A DNA stretch of 64,000 bases from Pegoplata infirma (taxonomy: Eukaryota > Arthropoda > Insecta > Diptera > Anthomyiidae): positions 24,936,262-25,000,261 of the forward strand of contig OY992540.1 of the NCBI GenBank assembly GCA_963921195.1. The letters run 5' to 3'. The notes beneath the pieces are model-generated. The model made no database searches and was not told the origin of the DNA. It was given only the letters and a program-made list of their open reading frames with translations. The translations under genes and the position numbers were made by a program. The first letter of the stretch is position 1. Each line of letters begins with the position of its first letter. This document shows positions 1-9,783 of the stretch, in pieces.

Positions 1-390
1 TTAATCCCGAAATCCCGGGAAATAGATCGGAAATTCCCAGGAATTTAAAATTTCCATGTTTTGACGTATTTTATAAAAAATACTTTATAACTGAATTTAG
101 AACCGTACATAGGGGGAGGAGGGTCCTCATTATATCTCAAATCTAAGACTTTTTTGATAATAAAAATGCTTCAAAATGTTCCATTGAAAAAATATATCGG
201 AATCTAAATTTTTGAGACATATTTCTCAAAACCTGAAAAAAAAATTACTCTTAATTTATCTAAAACATTTTTTGTAAAATTGTTGTGGGAGCAGAGACAT
301 TTTCGTTATGACAAATATCTGAGACATTTCTAGATTATGAAAATGTTTCGAGAACAAATTTATTATCATTTGATACTTTGTATATCGATA
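1..390. other. AT-rich stretch, nothing recognised
   Basis: No convincing reading frame, splice-site pair or repeat terminus is seen here. The sequence is A/T-rich and ends against the terminus of the MITE that starts at 391. Confidence 0.5.
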
Positions 391-844
391 CACAGAAAAA
401 AAATCGTCAAATTTAAATCAACAAACAGCAATTGTAAATCAACAAAACATTAGTCTATAATACAAAACTTCGACTTTGTTTTCAACAAACTCAGTCAAGT
501 AATTTTATTTCAAAATTATTTTATAATGTCAACAAATAGTTTTTGTGATTGTTGAATTTCTTTGTTAAAAAAAAACTAAGATTTTTTACTCTAGTCAGAT
601 CAACAAATTGTGTTTGTGTTTGTTGAATTTCTTTGTTGAAAAAAAAAATAAGATTTTGTAGGTTTGTCAATACAAATAATAATTAAAGAGAACTATTACA
701 ATCTCATTTATCAATTCTTTTTTCCACAATCAAAATTACAAACGTTTGTTGATATTACAAATTTCCGTTTAGGAGCACTTTTAGCGAAAAAATTAATTGT
801 ATTCACAAATGTGGGCGTCAATATAACAATTCTTTTTTGCTGTG
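391..844. mobile_element. MITE N1, mariner/Tc1-type (TA target)
   Basis: The element begins CACAGAAAAAAAAT and ends in the matching inverted end TTTTTTGCTGTG, with TA directly on each side. The interior is A/T-rich with repeated TCAACAAA and TTTGTTGAATTTC motifs. A diverged second copy (N2) lies at 17232-17736, so the boundaries rest on two copies. It has no transposase; the short open frame inside it is chance. Confidence 0.7.
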
Positions 845-1068
845 TATAGGAAATTTATTCAGGGGGTCTCTGAAATTACCTTTTTGAATACATGTCTTCC
901 AAAAACTGAAAACTCATTGGTTATGAAAACTTTCTGCGTAAATTTTTGGTATTGGGAATTACTCTATGAATTTTTTGGGAAAAAGTTCTCAGTTTTCTCT
1001 TAATCAGTTATATTTTAGCTCAAAGGATATATGGTTTAATATATTTTTTGGCTTTAGCTATCCTTTTT

Positions 1069-1865
1069 ATACCCTCCACTCTAGTGATAGAGGGTATATA
1101 TAAGTTTGTCATTCCATTTGTAACACCTCGAAATATTGGTCTTAGACCCCTTAAAGTACATATATTCATGATCACCGATCGATTTTAAGACATTCTAGCG
1201 ATGTCCGTTGGTCCGTCTGTCTGTCTGTTGAAAAGAGGCTAACTTCTGAAAGACTTTACGGAGGCTCCTCAAGTTGGGCATTTGCCTGGTCAGGTTGGTA
1301 TGGCAATCCAGCGAAATCGGTCCAGTGGTTCAAAAGTTATGAGGAAAAGACTGAATTTCGGCAAGGGGTTTTTCATGAATTTACGAGATAAAACACACGC
1401 TAACTTTCAAAAGACAATTCTGAGGATGCTGAAATTTGGCATATATATTTGCCATTCCCCTGGTTCATTTTGAATTTTAGCCAAATCGGTTGAGTGGTTC
1501 AAAAGTGATTTTTGCAAAACCGTGAATTTCATATTAGTTTCACCTTAAATTCATAAGTTGAAAACCCGTTAAACATGTTTTAAAAACATTGGTAAGTCAC
1601 AAAAATAATTTACAGTGTATTTTTGTCACTCAAAAATATTTTTACAAAAAAAAAATGCACTCGAAAAAAAATTGTGCACTCAAATAAAAATTTACACTCA
1701 AAAAAAAAAATTAATAAATTATATTTTTTTTGTCAAAAATTACTTTAAAAAAAGTTTTTTTACACAAAATAAAAACTAATCAAAAAAATTTTTTTTTCAC
1801 GTTAGACAATTTACCATCACTTAATAGGGCATTTGGACCGTATTCATAGATTCGGCCAAGTCGAA
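1069..1865. repeat. Dispersed family-I repeat, copy 1
   Basis: This copy runs from a palindrome with TATACCCTCCACTCTAGTG, through GACATTCTAGCGATGTCCGT, to the hairpin ATTCGGCCAAGTCGAAT followed by TTCTACTTG. Copies or fragments recur near 32570-33125, 42838-49195, 51325-52492, 55566-56343 and 56343-57108. Short open frames inside are not conserved. The end hairpin recalls Helitron 3' ends, but I see no CTRR terminus, so the class is left open. Confidence 0.65.
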
Positions 1866-2049
1866 TTTAACTTTTCTACTTGTTTTCTATATTTACGGGA
1901 ATTCAAGGGATACCGGGAAAATCGAAAATTATTCCCGCTTTCCTGGGAAACTAAGTCCGGGAAAAGAAAAACACGTATTCTAAGACATTCCATGAATGTC
2001 CGTCCGGTCGTCTTATAACACGTACAGTGGTTAATTAGAAACGTTTTTA

Positions 2050-3375
2050 TAGTATAATACTCAACGTTATTATTATCAACCGAGTATAATTTTAAAAAAA
2101 TGTTATGTAGATAATTTATAATGCATTAATTTAAGCTTGATAGCGTCCAGATTGAGTAAATAATAAATGTGCTACGAGGGTCGATCTGGAAAATGAAAGT
2201 AATTGTAGACATTTTTCAGAAAATTTTTAAAAAATATTTCGAAGTCGATTATTTCCAAGTTCAAGCATTATAAATTTAAAGAAAGGCCCAATAGTTTTTA
2301 TTCAATGATCAAACAATTTTTCCAGCAACCCAAACAAACAGTGAATTTTTTAAGTACAGTAGAAATATCCACATTTTTTTAACTTAAATTTTTTGTAAAC
2401 CAACCAACCAATTTTTTGTAAACAAAGAAAAGATGTTTTTATTTATTAATTTTAGTACACCTAACTGTATAGTAAGGATACATTAAAATAATTTAAATTT
2501 TTCATTGTTTACAAAAAATTGGTTGTCAAAAGAATTGGAGGTCAAATAAGGTGGATTTTTTATATAGTACCTACTTAAAAAATTTCACTGCTTGTTTCTG
2601 TTGTTGGAAAAATTGTTAGATAAAAAAAAAACTATTGGACCTTTTGCTAAATTTCTAATGTTTGAACTTGGAAAAACTCGACATAGAAATATTTTTAAAA
2701 AATGTTTTGAAAAATGTCTATAAATAATTTAATTTTTCAGATCGACCTTCGTAGCACATTTATTATTTACTTAATCTGGTCGCTATTAAGCTTAAATTAA
2801 TGCTTCATAAATTACCTACATAACATTTTTAAAAATAATACTCGTTTGATATATTTTTAACTAGGGATAAGATTTTCATGCACTAAAAAATCGAAAATAT
2901 GCGCTTAAAATATGCGCTAAAAAATTCAAATATGCATTAAAAAACCTTAAAATAAAATATGCACAATAAAAATAGGAAAAACTTTTTAAAATAGTAACAT
3001 TTAAAACTTTATATGAGCAAGATTTTTTTAGAAAGTAAGAAAATCTTAAAAAAAAAATAAAAAGAAAAAAAAATTTTTTTCTTATTTTCAAAATAAATTT
3101 TTAAAATTTTAAATAGTTTTTGGAAAAAATATATTTCAATTTGTGTTTTTGCTAATTTATGCCAAAATATGCTCTTAATAGTTTGAAATATGCACAAAAT
3201 ATGCATTCAAAGAGAAAATATGCAAAAATATGCATTTTCACCAAAATATTCAAAAATATGCATTTTCACCAAAATATGCAAAAACATAGATAATTGGTCG
3301 ATATCGCTATTAGACTATCGACAAAAAACATGCATTGGCATGAAAATCTCATCCCTAATAATAACGCTTAGTATT
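2050..3375. mobile_element. Foldback element E1, interrupted by a hAT-like insert
   Basis: The two halves are long imperfect inverted copies of each other, centred near 2460. The outer arms include GTGCTACGAGGGTCGATCTG on the left and its complement near 2745-2765. A second copy (E2) is at 6505-7875. By comparison with E2, the right end here is split by the element at 2862-3357. Nothing in it is coding. Confidence 0.7.
2862..3357. mobile_element. hAT-like MITE inside E1
   Basis: Inverted ends TAGGGATRAGATTTTCATGC occur on both sides. They are flanked by TTTTTAAC (2854-2861) and ATAATAAC (3358-3365), a worn 8-bp duplication in which 6 of 8 bases match; the E2 copy shows that ATAATAAC is the native target. 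The interior carries many AAATATGCA motifs near both ends, an arrangement often seen in hAT elements. Confidence 0.6.
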
Positions 3376-3505
3376 TTTAACTTTGTCTTTAACAAATTGT
3401 ATCTACTATAAAAAAGTTTCCAATGTATTATCGCCTACTGTATATACAACTGAATTTTTCAGTTAAAAATTGATTTTTCTGTATGTATAAACATTATTTT
3501 ACTCA

Positions 3506-4093
3506 CAAGGGAAGTATCTCAACCCTTATGAACCGATTTGCCTGAAACTTAAAATATATATTAAATAGACGATTTCAAGGTTGGGGTGTCTCGGCTTATC
3601 GGCCATATCGGTGTTTAAAAATTTCGTTGTCCCCTTATGAAACCATGTGGACCTTCGGGAAAATTTTGATAACTACCGAACTAAGAGGAATATCATCAAA
3701 GGCAAAAATACGGGTCGGCTTAAATTTATTAAAAATTATTTCTTATCCAAATGGATATCGTAGGTCTATGTCTTCACATAAGTACCCCCTAAAATTTACA
3801 CATTTTCCTGAAAAAGATATTTAAAGAAGCCGAATTTTTACAAGGTTATGCCACCATTGGATAGACATTAAAAAAACCTTTCTTCTCATATGAAAACATC
3901 ATATAGTTTCTTAACAAGAAATGGCTGAAAAATCCAAAAAACGATTTTTTCGACATTTTTTGACCCATGTTTTGAACCCCTAAATCCCCGATATGGCCGA
4001 TAAGCCGAGACACCCCAACCTTAGAATTGTCTCTTTGATATATATGTTAAGTTTCAGGCAAATCGGTTCATAAGGGTTGAGATACTTCCCTTG
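3506..4093. mobile_element. Foldback element F1 (TCA target)
   Basis: Ends are CAAGGGAAGTATCTCAACCC and its inverse, with inverted arms of roughly 110 bp. TCA lies directly on both sides (3503-3505 and 4094-4096). F2 at 38481-39078 has the same 10-bp end and the same TCA duplication but a different interior, so a shared transposase is likely. Confidence 0.75.
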
Positions 4094-4285
4094 TCAGATT
4101 AAACAATTTGTTTTGGAATTATTTCAAACTCCCTTGGAAAAAAAATAAAAACTTCATTAGGCCATAAATAACGATCTCGTTTAATGTTTTTAAAACCCTG
4201 AAGGGTTTGATCTGATAATAGAAATTTTTTTTTCGTTCACCTGAAGATCCAAAATCGTGTTGCACAGTGTTATCATCTTACTTAC

Positions 4286-4352
4286 CTTTTGTTAGACTTG
4301 GCGTAACTGCTGTTGCTGCTAAAATTAATACTAATTGTATTAAATACTGCAT
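4286..4352 (-). CDS. Candidate signal-peptide first exon (partial gene)
   Basis: On the minus strand an ATG at 4352 opens 22 codons reading MQYLIQLVLILAATAVTPSL and then Thr-Lys, ending in phase 1 at a strong donor (AAAAG, then GTAAGTAAG) at 4286/4285. The peptide has a leucine/isoleucine-rich core and an alanine-rich cleavage region, as in a secretory signal. The context before the ATG is CCCAAA, acceptable for a fly. A TATA box and initiator lie upstream at a plausible distance. No downstream exon is visible toward position 1; the rest may lie beyond the left edge behind transposon-filled intron. The protein family cannot be told from this exon. It could be a chance frame, but start, signal, donor and promoter all agree. 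Confidence 0.5.
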
Positions 4353-4427
4353 TTTGGGTAGGAGATTTTTCAAGACTCTCTTGGCTCAGCTGCTTGCTGG
4401 TGTTAATTAATTGAGTTCTAAATGTCT

Positions 4428-4466
4428 ACTACTGTTTATTGATAAATATTTAGGGGTTTTTATAAA
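4428..4466 (-). promoter_or_regulatory. Putative TATA and initiator for the minus-strand exon
   Basis: Read on the minus strand, TATAAAAA starts at 4464 and an initiator-like ACAGTA places +1 near 4433, about 31 bases downstream. This would give a 5' leader of about 80 bases before the ATG at 4352. Confidence 0.4.
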
Positions 4467-4661
4467 ATTTTCTTGCTAATGCTTCATTTTACCAGTAAGA
4501 TAATAAATACGTCTGTGATTTTTTTTTTAAAAATTTTTTAATTATTATTTTTTTTTTCAACTTATTTACTTTTAATCTTATCGCATCAAATCTGCATCGA
4601 TGAAAAATTTATTAAAAAAAATTACTTTTGTTAAAACGTGTTTTTTTTTTTTTTTTTTGTC

Positions 4662-4748
4662 AAAACAAATACGCAAATATAAATCATATTTGTCTACTGT
4701 ATTTAAAACAAATACGCAAATATAAATCATATTTGTCTACTGTATTTA
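4662..4748. repeat. Tandem duplication, 43-bp unit, two copies
   Basis: Two adjacent copies of a 43-base unit containing CAAATACGCAAATATAAATC are essentially identical, which suggests a recent slippage or unequal-exchange event. Confidence 0.85.
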
Positions 4749-4821
4749 ATGAGAAAATATTTTAAGTATAATATTATCAAACTATAATCTATTTTGAAAA
4801 AAAGTTGACCATATTAAAGTT

Positions 4822-5383
4822 TAACAAGTGAGAGTGTTAAATTCGGCTGTGCCGAATCTTTTATACCCTCCAAAATGTAAAAAAAAAGAAAATAAAAAAT
4901 TGACAGGGGCTTTTTTTTTTTTTGGGGGGGGGGGGGGGGGAAGTTGATAGGATCAGTGGGGCACGTTGAGAGCACCTTCCCATCGCGATAAATATACCAA
5001 ATGTTTCATTTATTTAACAAAAATACAAAAAAACATGTAAAAACGTGTATTTTTTTAGAGGTTGGTTTAGTTCTTCTAGGGGGACTTTTTTCCCCCTGGT
5101 CCGATTTGGCCAATTTCCGAACTTAACCTGCCTAGTAACATAAGACATATTTGTGCCAAACTTGAGGTTCCTAGCTCTTTTATTTTGGACTGCATCGTGT
5201 TAACTACAGACGGACGGACGGACGGACGGACAGACGGACGGACGGACATCGCTAGAATGTCTTAGAATCGATCACTGATCAATAATATATATACTTTATG
5301 GGGTCCCCGACCGATATTTCGATGCGTTACACACGGAATGACAAAGTGAGTATACCCCCATACTGTAGTTGGAGGGTATAAAG
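4822..5383. repeat. Dispersed family-A repeat, copy 1
   Basis: It starts AACAAGTG, then the hairpin ATTCGGCTGTGCCGAAT, then TTATACCCTCC, and ends with the inverse GGAGGGTATAA. Internal landmarks are a homopolymeric G run (about 4925-4940), a GACG-rich tract (5210-5248) and GACATCGCTAGAATGTCTTA. Other copies are at 7016-7650, 24733-25267 and 61691-62290, with an interrupted one at about 8797-11190. The layout matches family I with different sequence. Confidence 0.7.
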
Positions 5384-5746
5384 TTTTTAAATTTTTTTGG
5401 AATTTTTTTTTTTGCATTTTGGAACAAATTTTTCATTAAAAATGCTTGAAGAAAAGAAATTTCTAACTTACGAAAACTTTTTACAAGAAAAAGTTGTAAA
5501 TTCTTGTCATCTTTTTTAATAATTGATCTTTTACGAATTGCAATTCTGCACTCTAAAAATTATGTCATTAACTCTTTGTAGTTTATTTAAAAAGTTTTCC
5601 GTTTCGTCGTTTTTTAAAGAAAAAACATTTGTTTGATGCTCAGTTTTTATTAATGACTACTTCAGTCCTTTGTTTCAAAAATAACACACTAAAAAATAAA
5701 GACTTTCATTAACATTTAATTTTTAAAGTCATTTATTTTTGTTCTG

Positions 5747-5853
5747 TAAGTAAAAACTACTGATTATTCTTTTGATTTTTAATGATTTGTGTAAGTAATT
5801 TTTTTTTTAATTGTTGGTATTTTTTAATGAAATATCATTAGTTTTTACCTACA
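5747..5853. repeat. Imperfect inverted repeat
   Basis: GTAAGTAAAAACTACTGAT near 5754 is mirrored by ATCATTAGTTTTTACCTAC near 5835. It is probably the core of a small MITE whose ends I could not fix. Confidence 0.4.
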
Positions 5854-5936
5854 CAAGTCAGTTATTTTTTTGTAGAAAAAAAAAAATCAAAAAATTATTT
5901 ATAGAAATATAAAAACATGTTTGTATCAAGAGACTT

Positions 5937-5993
5937 TGGCACGATGGGTAGAGTGTCTGGCCAGAATGTAGTTGATTGCGGGATCGATTACCC
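5937..5993 (+). pseudogene. tRNA-like fragment or SINE head
   Basis: The stretch has a degenerate A-box (ATGGGTAGAGTG) and, about 30 bases on, a degenerate B-box (GGATCGATTAC) closed by GCGGG and ACCC. This is the spacing of a tRNA or tRNA-derived SINE head. I cannot fold a full cloverleaf or name an anticodon, so it is not called as a functional tRNA. Confidence 0.35.
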
Positions 5994-6409
5994 AAAAATT
6001 TTATTAAAAATTTTTAAAAAAATATTTCAATAAAAAATGTAAAAAAAAACGTAATGTTTTAATGTTTAATGTTTTTTATTTTAGAAAATTTTGTCAACAG
6101 TAAAAAATAAATGTTGATGTTTTTAAAACAAATTAATAATTACTGGGATGGTTTTCAATTGTTTATTCACTGGTTTTAAGTGTGTTTTTCATTTGTTTTG
6201 GCCTACAAAATATTTTGAGTGTGCAATTTGATTATGATGAACTGAATCTGCGTTTTCTACTTATAAATAATCAATTTTTATAAATCTGCCATAGACAAGA
6301 TATGGCCACCTTAAGATATTTCTGGGAAAAACCCAAAAATAAAAACAAACTTGCAGCAAATATTATAGCACGTGAATATCACGCTCCTCTCACACTACCA
6401 ATTTAAAAC

Positions 6410-6475
6410 AAAACAAGTAAAATAGTTAGGTCGATCAAGACCGACCATATAATACCCTGAATTAATCACTATTGA
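6410..6475. repeat. Family-DD repeat end (hairpin)
   Basis: AACAAGTAAAATAGTTAGG is followed by the hairpin GGTCGATCAAGACCGACC and ATATAATACCCTG. The same terminal design in inverse orientation is at about 21110-21160, inside the element at 20388-21268. Confidence 0.5.
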
Positions 6476-6504
6476 GAATTAAATTGGTTCTTATATGTTG
6501 TTAT

Positions 6505-7875
6505 TATACCAATTAAAGTAAAATAAAAAAAAAAATTATATAGGTAATTTATAAAGCTTGAATTTAAGCTTAATAGTGTCCAGATTGAGTAAATAATAAA
6601 TGTGCTACGAGGGTCGATCTGGAAAATGAAATTATTTATAGACATTTTTCAGAAAATTTCTTAAAAATATTTCTAAGTCGATTTTTTCTAAGTTTAAACA
6701 CTTAAAATTTAAAAAATGGTCCAATTGTTTCTATTCAGTTAACAACTAATTTTTCCAACAACCCAAAATAAAAAATTTAATTTTTTAAATACAGTAGAAA
6801 AAATTTGCATTTTTGCCTAAACTTCGTTTGACCACGAATTTTTTGTAAACAAAGAAAATATTAATAATTTATTAATATTATTACACCTAAGTGTAAGGTA
6901 ATGCTATATTAAATTTAAATTTTTCTTTCTTTACAAAAAATAAGTGGTCAAAAAATTGGAGGTAAAAAAACGCGGATTTCTTTTACTGTATTAAAACAAC
7001 TTCATTAAATCAAGTGTATGCTCACTTTGTCATTCCGTGTGTAACGCGTCGAAATATCGGTCTAGAACCCCATAAAGTATATTATTGATATGTGATCCAT
7101 TCTAAGACATTCTAGCGATGTCCGTCTGTTCGTCTGTCGTCCGTCCGTCTGTGGAAGTCCAAAATAAAAGTCCTAGACTCCTGAAATTTGGCACATATAT
7201 GTCTTATGTTCATAGGCTGGTTAAATTCGGAGATGGGCAAAATCGGACCAGGGGGGAAAAAGTTCCCACTCGACGAAGTAAACCAACCAATGAAAAAAGG
7301 TAACTTTTTATAGGGTTTTTTGTATTTTTTTTTAAACTAATAAAACATTTTTATGCTTGAAAAAGTCCAAAGTCTTGTTTGGACCCAGGGGATTTGAAAA
7401 TTATTTGAATTTTATTTCGTCCGCCCCCTTTTGTGGGCGTGGATATTAGCAAATAATTTATATAATGATGAGATTGTATATCTTTTGTACAAAAATTATA
7501 GTAATTATATGTGTACACATTTTTGACCAGATAGAAGGTGTCCCCAAGGACCCCACTCCCAAAAAACGCCCCTGCAATTTTTTTATTTTGTTTTTAAACG
7601 TTGGTGGCTATACAAGATTCGGCACAGCCAAATTTAACACTTTCACTTGTTTTTTGTTCAGATTGTTGGAAAAATTGGTTGATTGCTAAATAAAAATTAT
7701 TAGAACATTTTTTTTTAATTTTTAGTGATTGAACTTAGAAAAAATCGACTTGTTTTCATTATTTACTCAATCTGGACGCTATCAAGCTTAAATTAAAGCT
7801 TTATAAATTATCTACATAACATTTTTTTAAATTATACTCGTTTTATAATAATAACGTTGAGTATTACACTATAGA
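6505..7875. mobile_element. Foldback element E2, interrupted by a family-A repeat
   Basis: Same palindromic design as E1. The right arm is split by the family-A copy at 7016-7650; sequence matching E1 resumes at 'GATTGTTGGAAAAATTG'. The right terminus AACGTTGAGTATTACACTAT is intact here and defines the family end. Confidence 0.65.
7016..7650. repeat. Family-A repeat, copy 2 (inverse orientation)
   Basis: It contains GTCATTCCGTGTGTAACGCG, ATATCGGTCTAGAACCCC and the terminal hairpin GATTCGGCACAGCC before CACTTGTTTT. The short frame at 7118-7303 is the shared repeat sequence, not a gene. Confidence 0.7.
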
Positions 7876-8090
7876 ATTTTTAATTTGTGTTACTATTGAA
7901 ACGATTCCACTTAGTAGACAACTACTGTATATTGTGTTTTCAATCCTTTACATCGGCAAATAGACAGAGGAACAGACGGGCGGATGGATATCGCTAAATA
8001 GACTCAAAAAATAATTCGGAGTCGGAGTCAACAAAAACACATTAAACATTGTACCAAAGAGTAGTGTAGGGTATAAATAAATAAATATGA
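7876..8090. repeat. Family-DD repeat fragment
   Basis: CGGATGGATATCGCTAAATA, then GACTCAAAAA, ending GTGTAGGGTATAAA. These are the conserved landmarks of the DD repeat seen at 20460-20830. Confidence 0.4.
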
Positions 8091-8399
8091 CAGATTACGT
8101 TAACTTAACAACTATTGAAACTAAACTACACACAGTAGCAACAGAATCATTTGTGTGGTAGTTAGTTTCTTGAACGTCATAAAAAAATAAAACTTTGTAT
8201 TGAATGTCCACAAAAAAACAACTAACTTTTTGCAATAATAAATCACAGCAAAAAATAGATTTATGATTATACAAAGACAAATTTAAGATAATAATCGTTA
8301 ACCCTTAAGGGCTTAAATTTTTGAGATTTATTTATTTTCTATAAATTTTTCTATTACGAATTTTAAAACGATATTTTCTTAGCAAAATTATTTGGAACA

Positions 8400-8570
8400 G
8401 ATTCCTATTGCAATAGGTTCTACACTTAAAGAAAAATGCTTTATCATATAGATGAAACGGTTTCATCAGTTGTTATCATAATGGTGAAGATTTTCTTCAA
8501 TATGATGAAACATGTCATCAAAATTGAAGATAACACATTTTATCATGTCATCAAAAAATTTTCAAATAAA
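8400..8570. repeat. ATGAAA/TTTCAT-rich foldback repeat W
   Basis: Alternating GATGAAAC and GTTTCATC motifs form several small inverted repeats. Similar sequence is at 50815-50960 and 52600-52905. Confidence 0.45.
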
Positions 8571-8989
8571 TAAAGTTATGTAATAAATATATTAAAAAAA
8601 ATTAAAACAAATTTGCTGCTTTTTATATTTTTTTTAAATTATTCAGAATTTGGACAAAATGATTAGCATAACGGTGAATATTCCATATATGGTATTACAC
8701 TCACAAATACAAACATTTGCAACAACACACAAGCATTTATTTGTATAGTGTCATAACTCCAAATATTTGATTAGGCAGAAAACACGTTTAAAATGTACCA
8801 AAATATCGGTCTAGAGTCCCATTAAGTATATAAAAATTAAATAGATGGACTTCTGAAGTTTGGCATATTATTTAAGCGTAAATATCATGATATATGAACT
8901 TGAAAACATTAATCGCTAGGGGAAAGGTGTCCCCCGACAGTTTCCCGCCCCTTCTTAAGCCACAAAACGGCCCTGTGTTTATTTATTTT

Positions 8990-9115
8990 TATTGATCTCG
9001 AGGGAAAGGTATGCCAGGCAGGCCATACATCCGTACCACCGAGTTCCCGTTCTCCACAACAGTTTGGTGCAACAGTCTTCGCCAAACGGTTGTGCTTTAG
9101 AGCCACATTGTACAA
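8990..9115. other. GC-richer island of unknown origin
   Basis: This stretch has clearly higher GC than its surroundings and reads open for about 70 to 85 codons on both strands. I recognise no domain in either frame. It has no counterpart in the other family-A copies, so it may be a fragment of a different element. Confidence 0.4.
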
Positions 9116-9190
9116 AACTTTACATTGCAATAAATTATCGTATTTTCTACAATCGGGCGGACATAAAGACATCGCTACAATGTATTAGAA

Positions 9191-9757
9191 GACCGTCCGA
9201 CAAAAATTAAAAAAGTCGTTAAACAAGAACAGGATAATATAGGTTTGAAACTAGAGACTAATTGTATTAAAACTGCATTTACAGTTTTTTCTTTTCATGA
9301 TCCTATTACCTTTTAAAAGGACTTCAAAGTTAAAAAGCACTAAATTTAATAAAAAAAATTTTTAATATTTGTACTTGTGATAGTGATAGCAAATGAAAGT
9401 GATCTCAGATAATTTTACTATTTTATTGATTTTACATATCAGTAAAAAAGAAGTAAATTGCGTCCTTTCAAAAATGTATCCTTCAATATCAATCAAAATT
9501 TTAAACAAAATATTATGATAAAGTTTTCAAATGACTTTATTTACATTTATCCTGATATAACAAAATAAAAAAATTTATTTTTTCCTCTTTCATTTGCCAT
9601 CACCAGTTACAAAATGTATCCTTGAAAACCTTGAAGTCCTTTTAAAAGGAAACAGGATAACGAAATAAAAAACTGTAAATGCAGTTTTACTACATTTGAT
9701 CTCTACTTTCGGGCATATATCATCCGATTCATGTTAAGTATTGGCTGTCGGACGGTG
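9191..9757. mobile_element. Foldback element D1 with 3-bp TSD
   Basis: Ends are GACCGTCCGACA and, inverted, CACCGTCCGACA. Inverted arms of over 100 bp include AAAACTGCATTTACAGTTTT. GAA is duplicated at 9188-9190 and 9758-9760, and the empty site is confirmed by other family-A copies (TTAGAATCGATC). A relative, D2, is at 25900-26505. Confidence 0.75.
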
Positions 9758-9783
9758 GAATCGATCACTGATCAAAAATATAT

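Noticed and set aside
5937..5993. Functional tRNA gene
   Set aside because: A- and B-box positions are degenerate, no anticodon stem can be formed, and no acceptor stem pairs.
7118..7303. Open frame beginning MSVCSSVVRPSVEVQNK
   Set aside because: It is the GTCCGTCCGTCTG core shared by all family-A copies; copies differ by frameshifts, so it is not a protein-coding gene.
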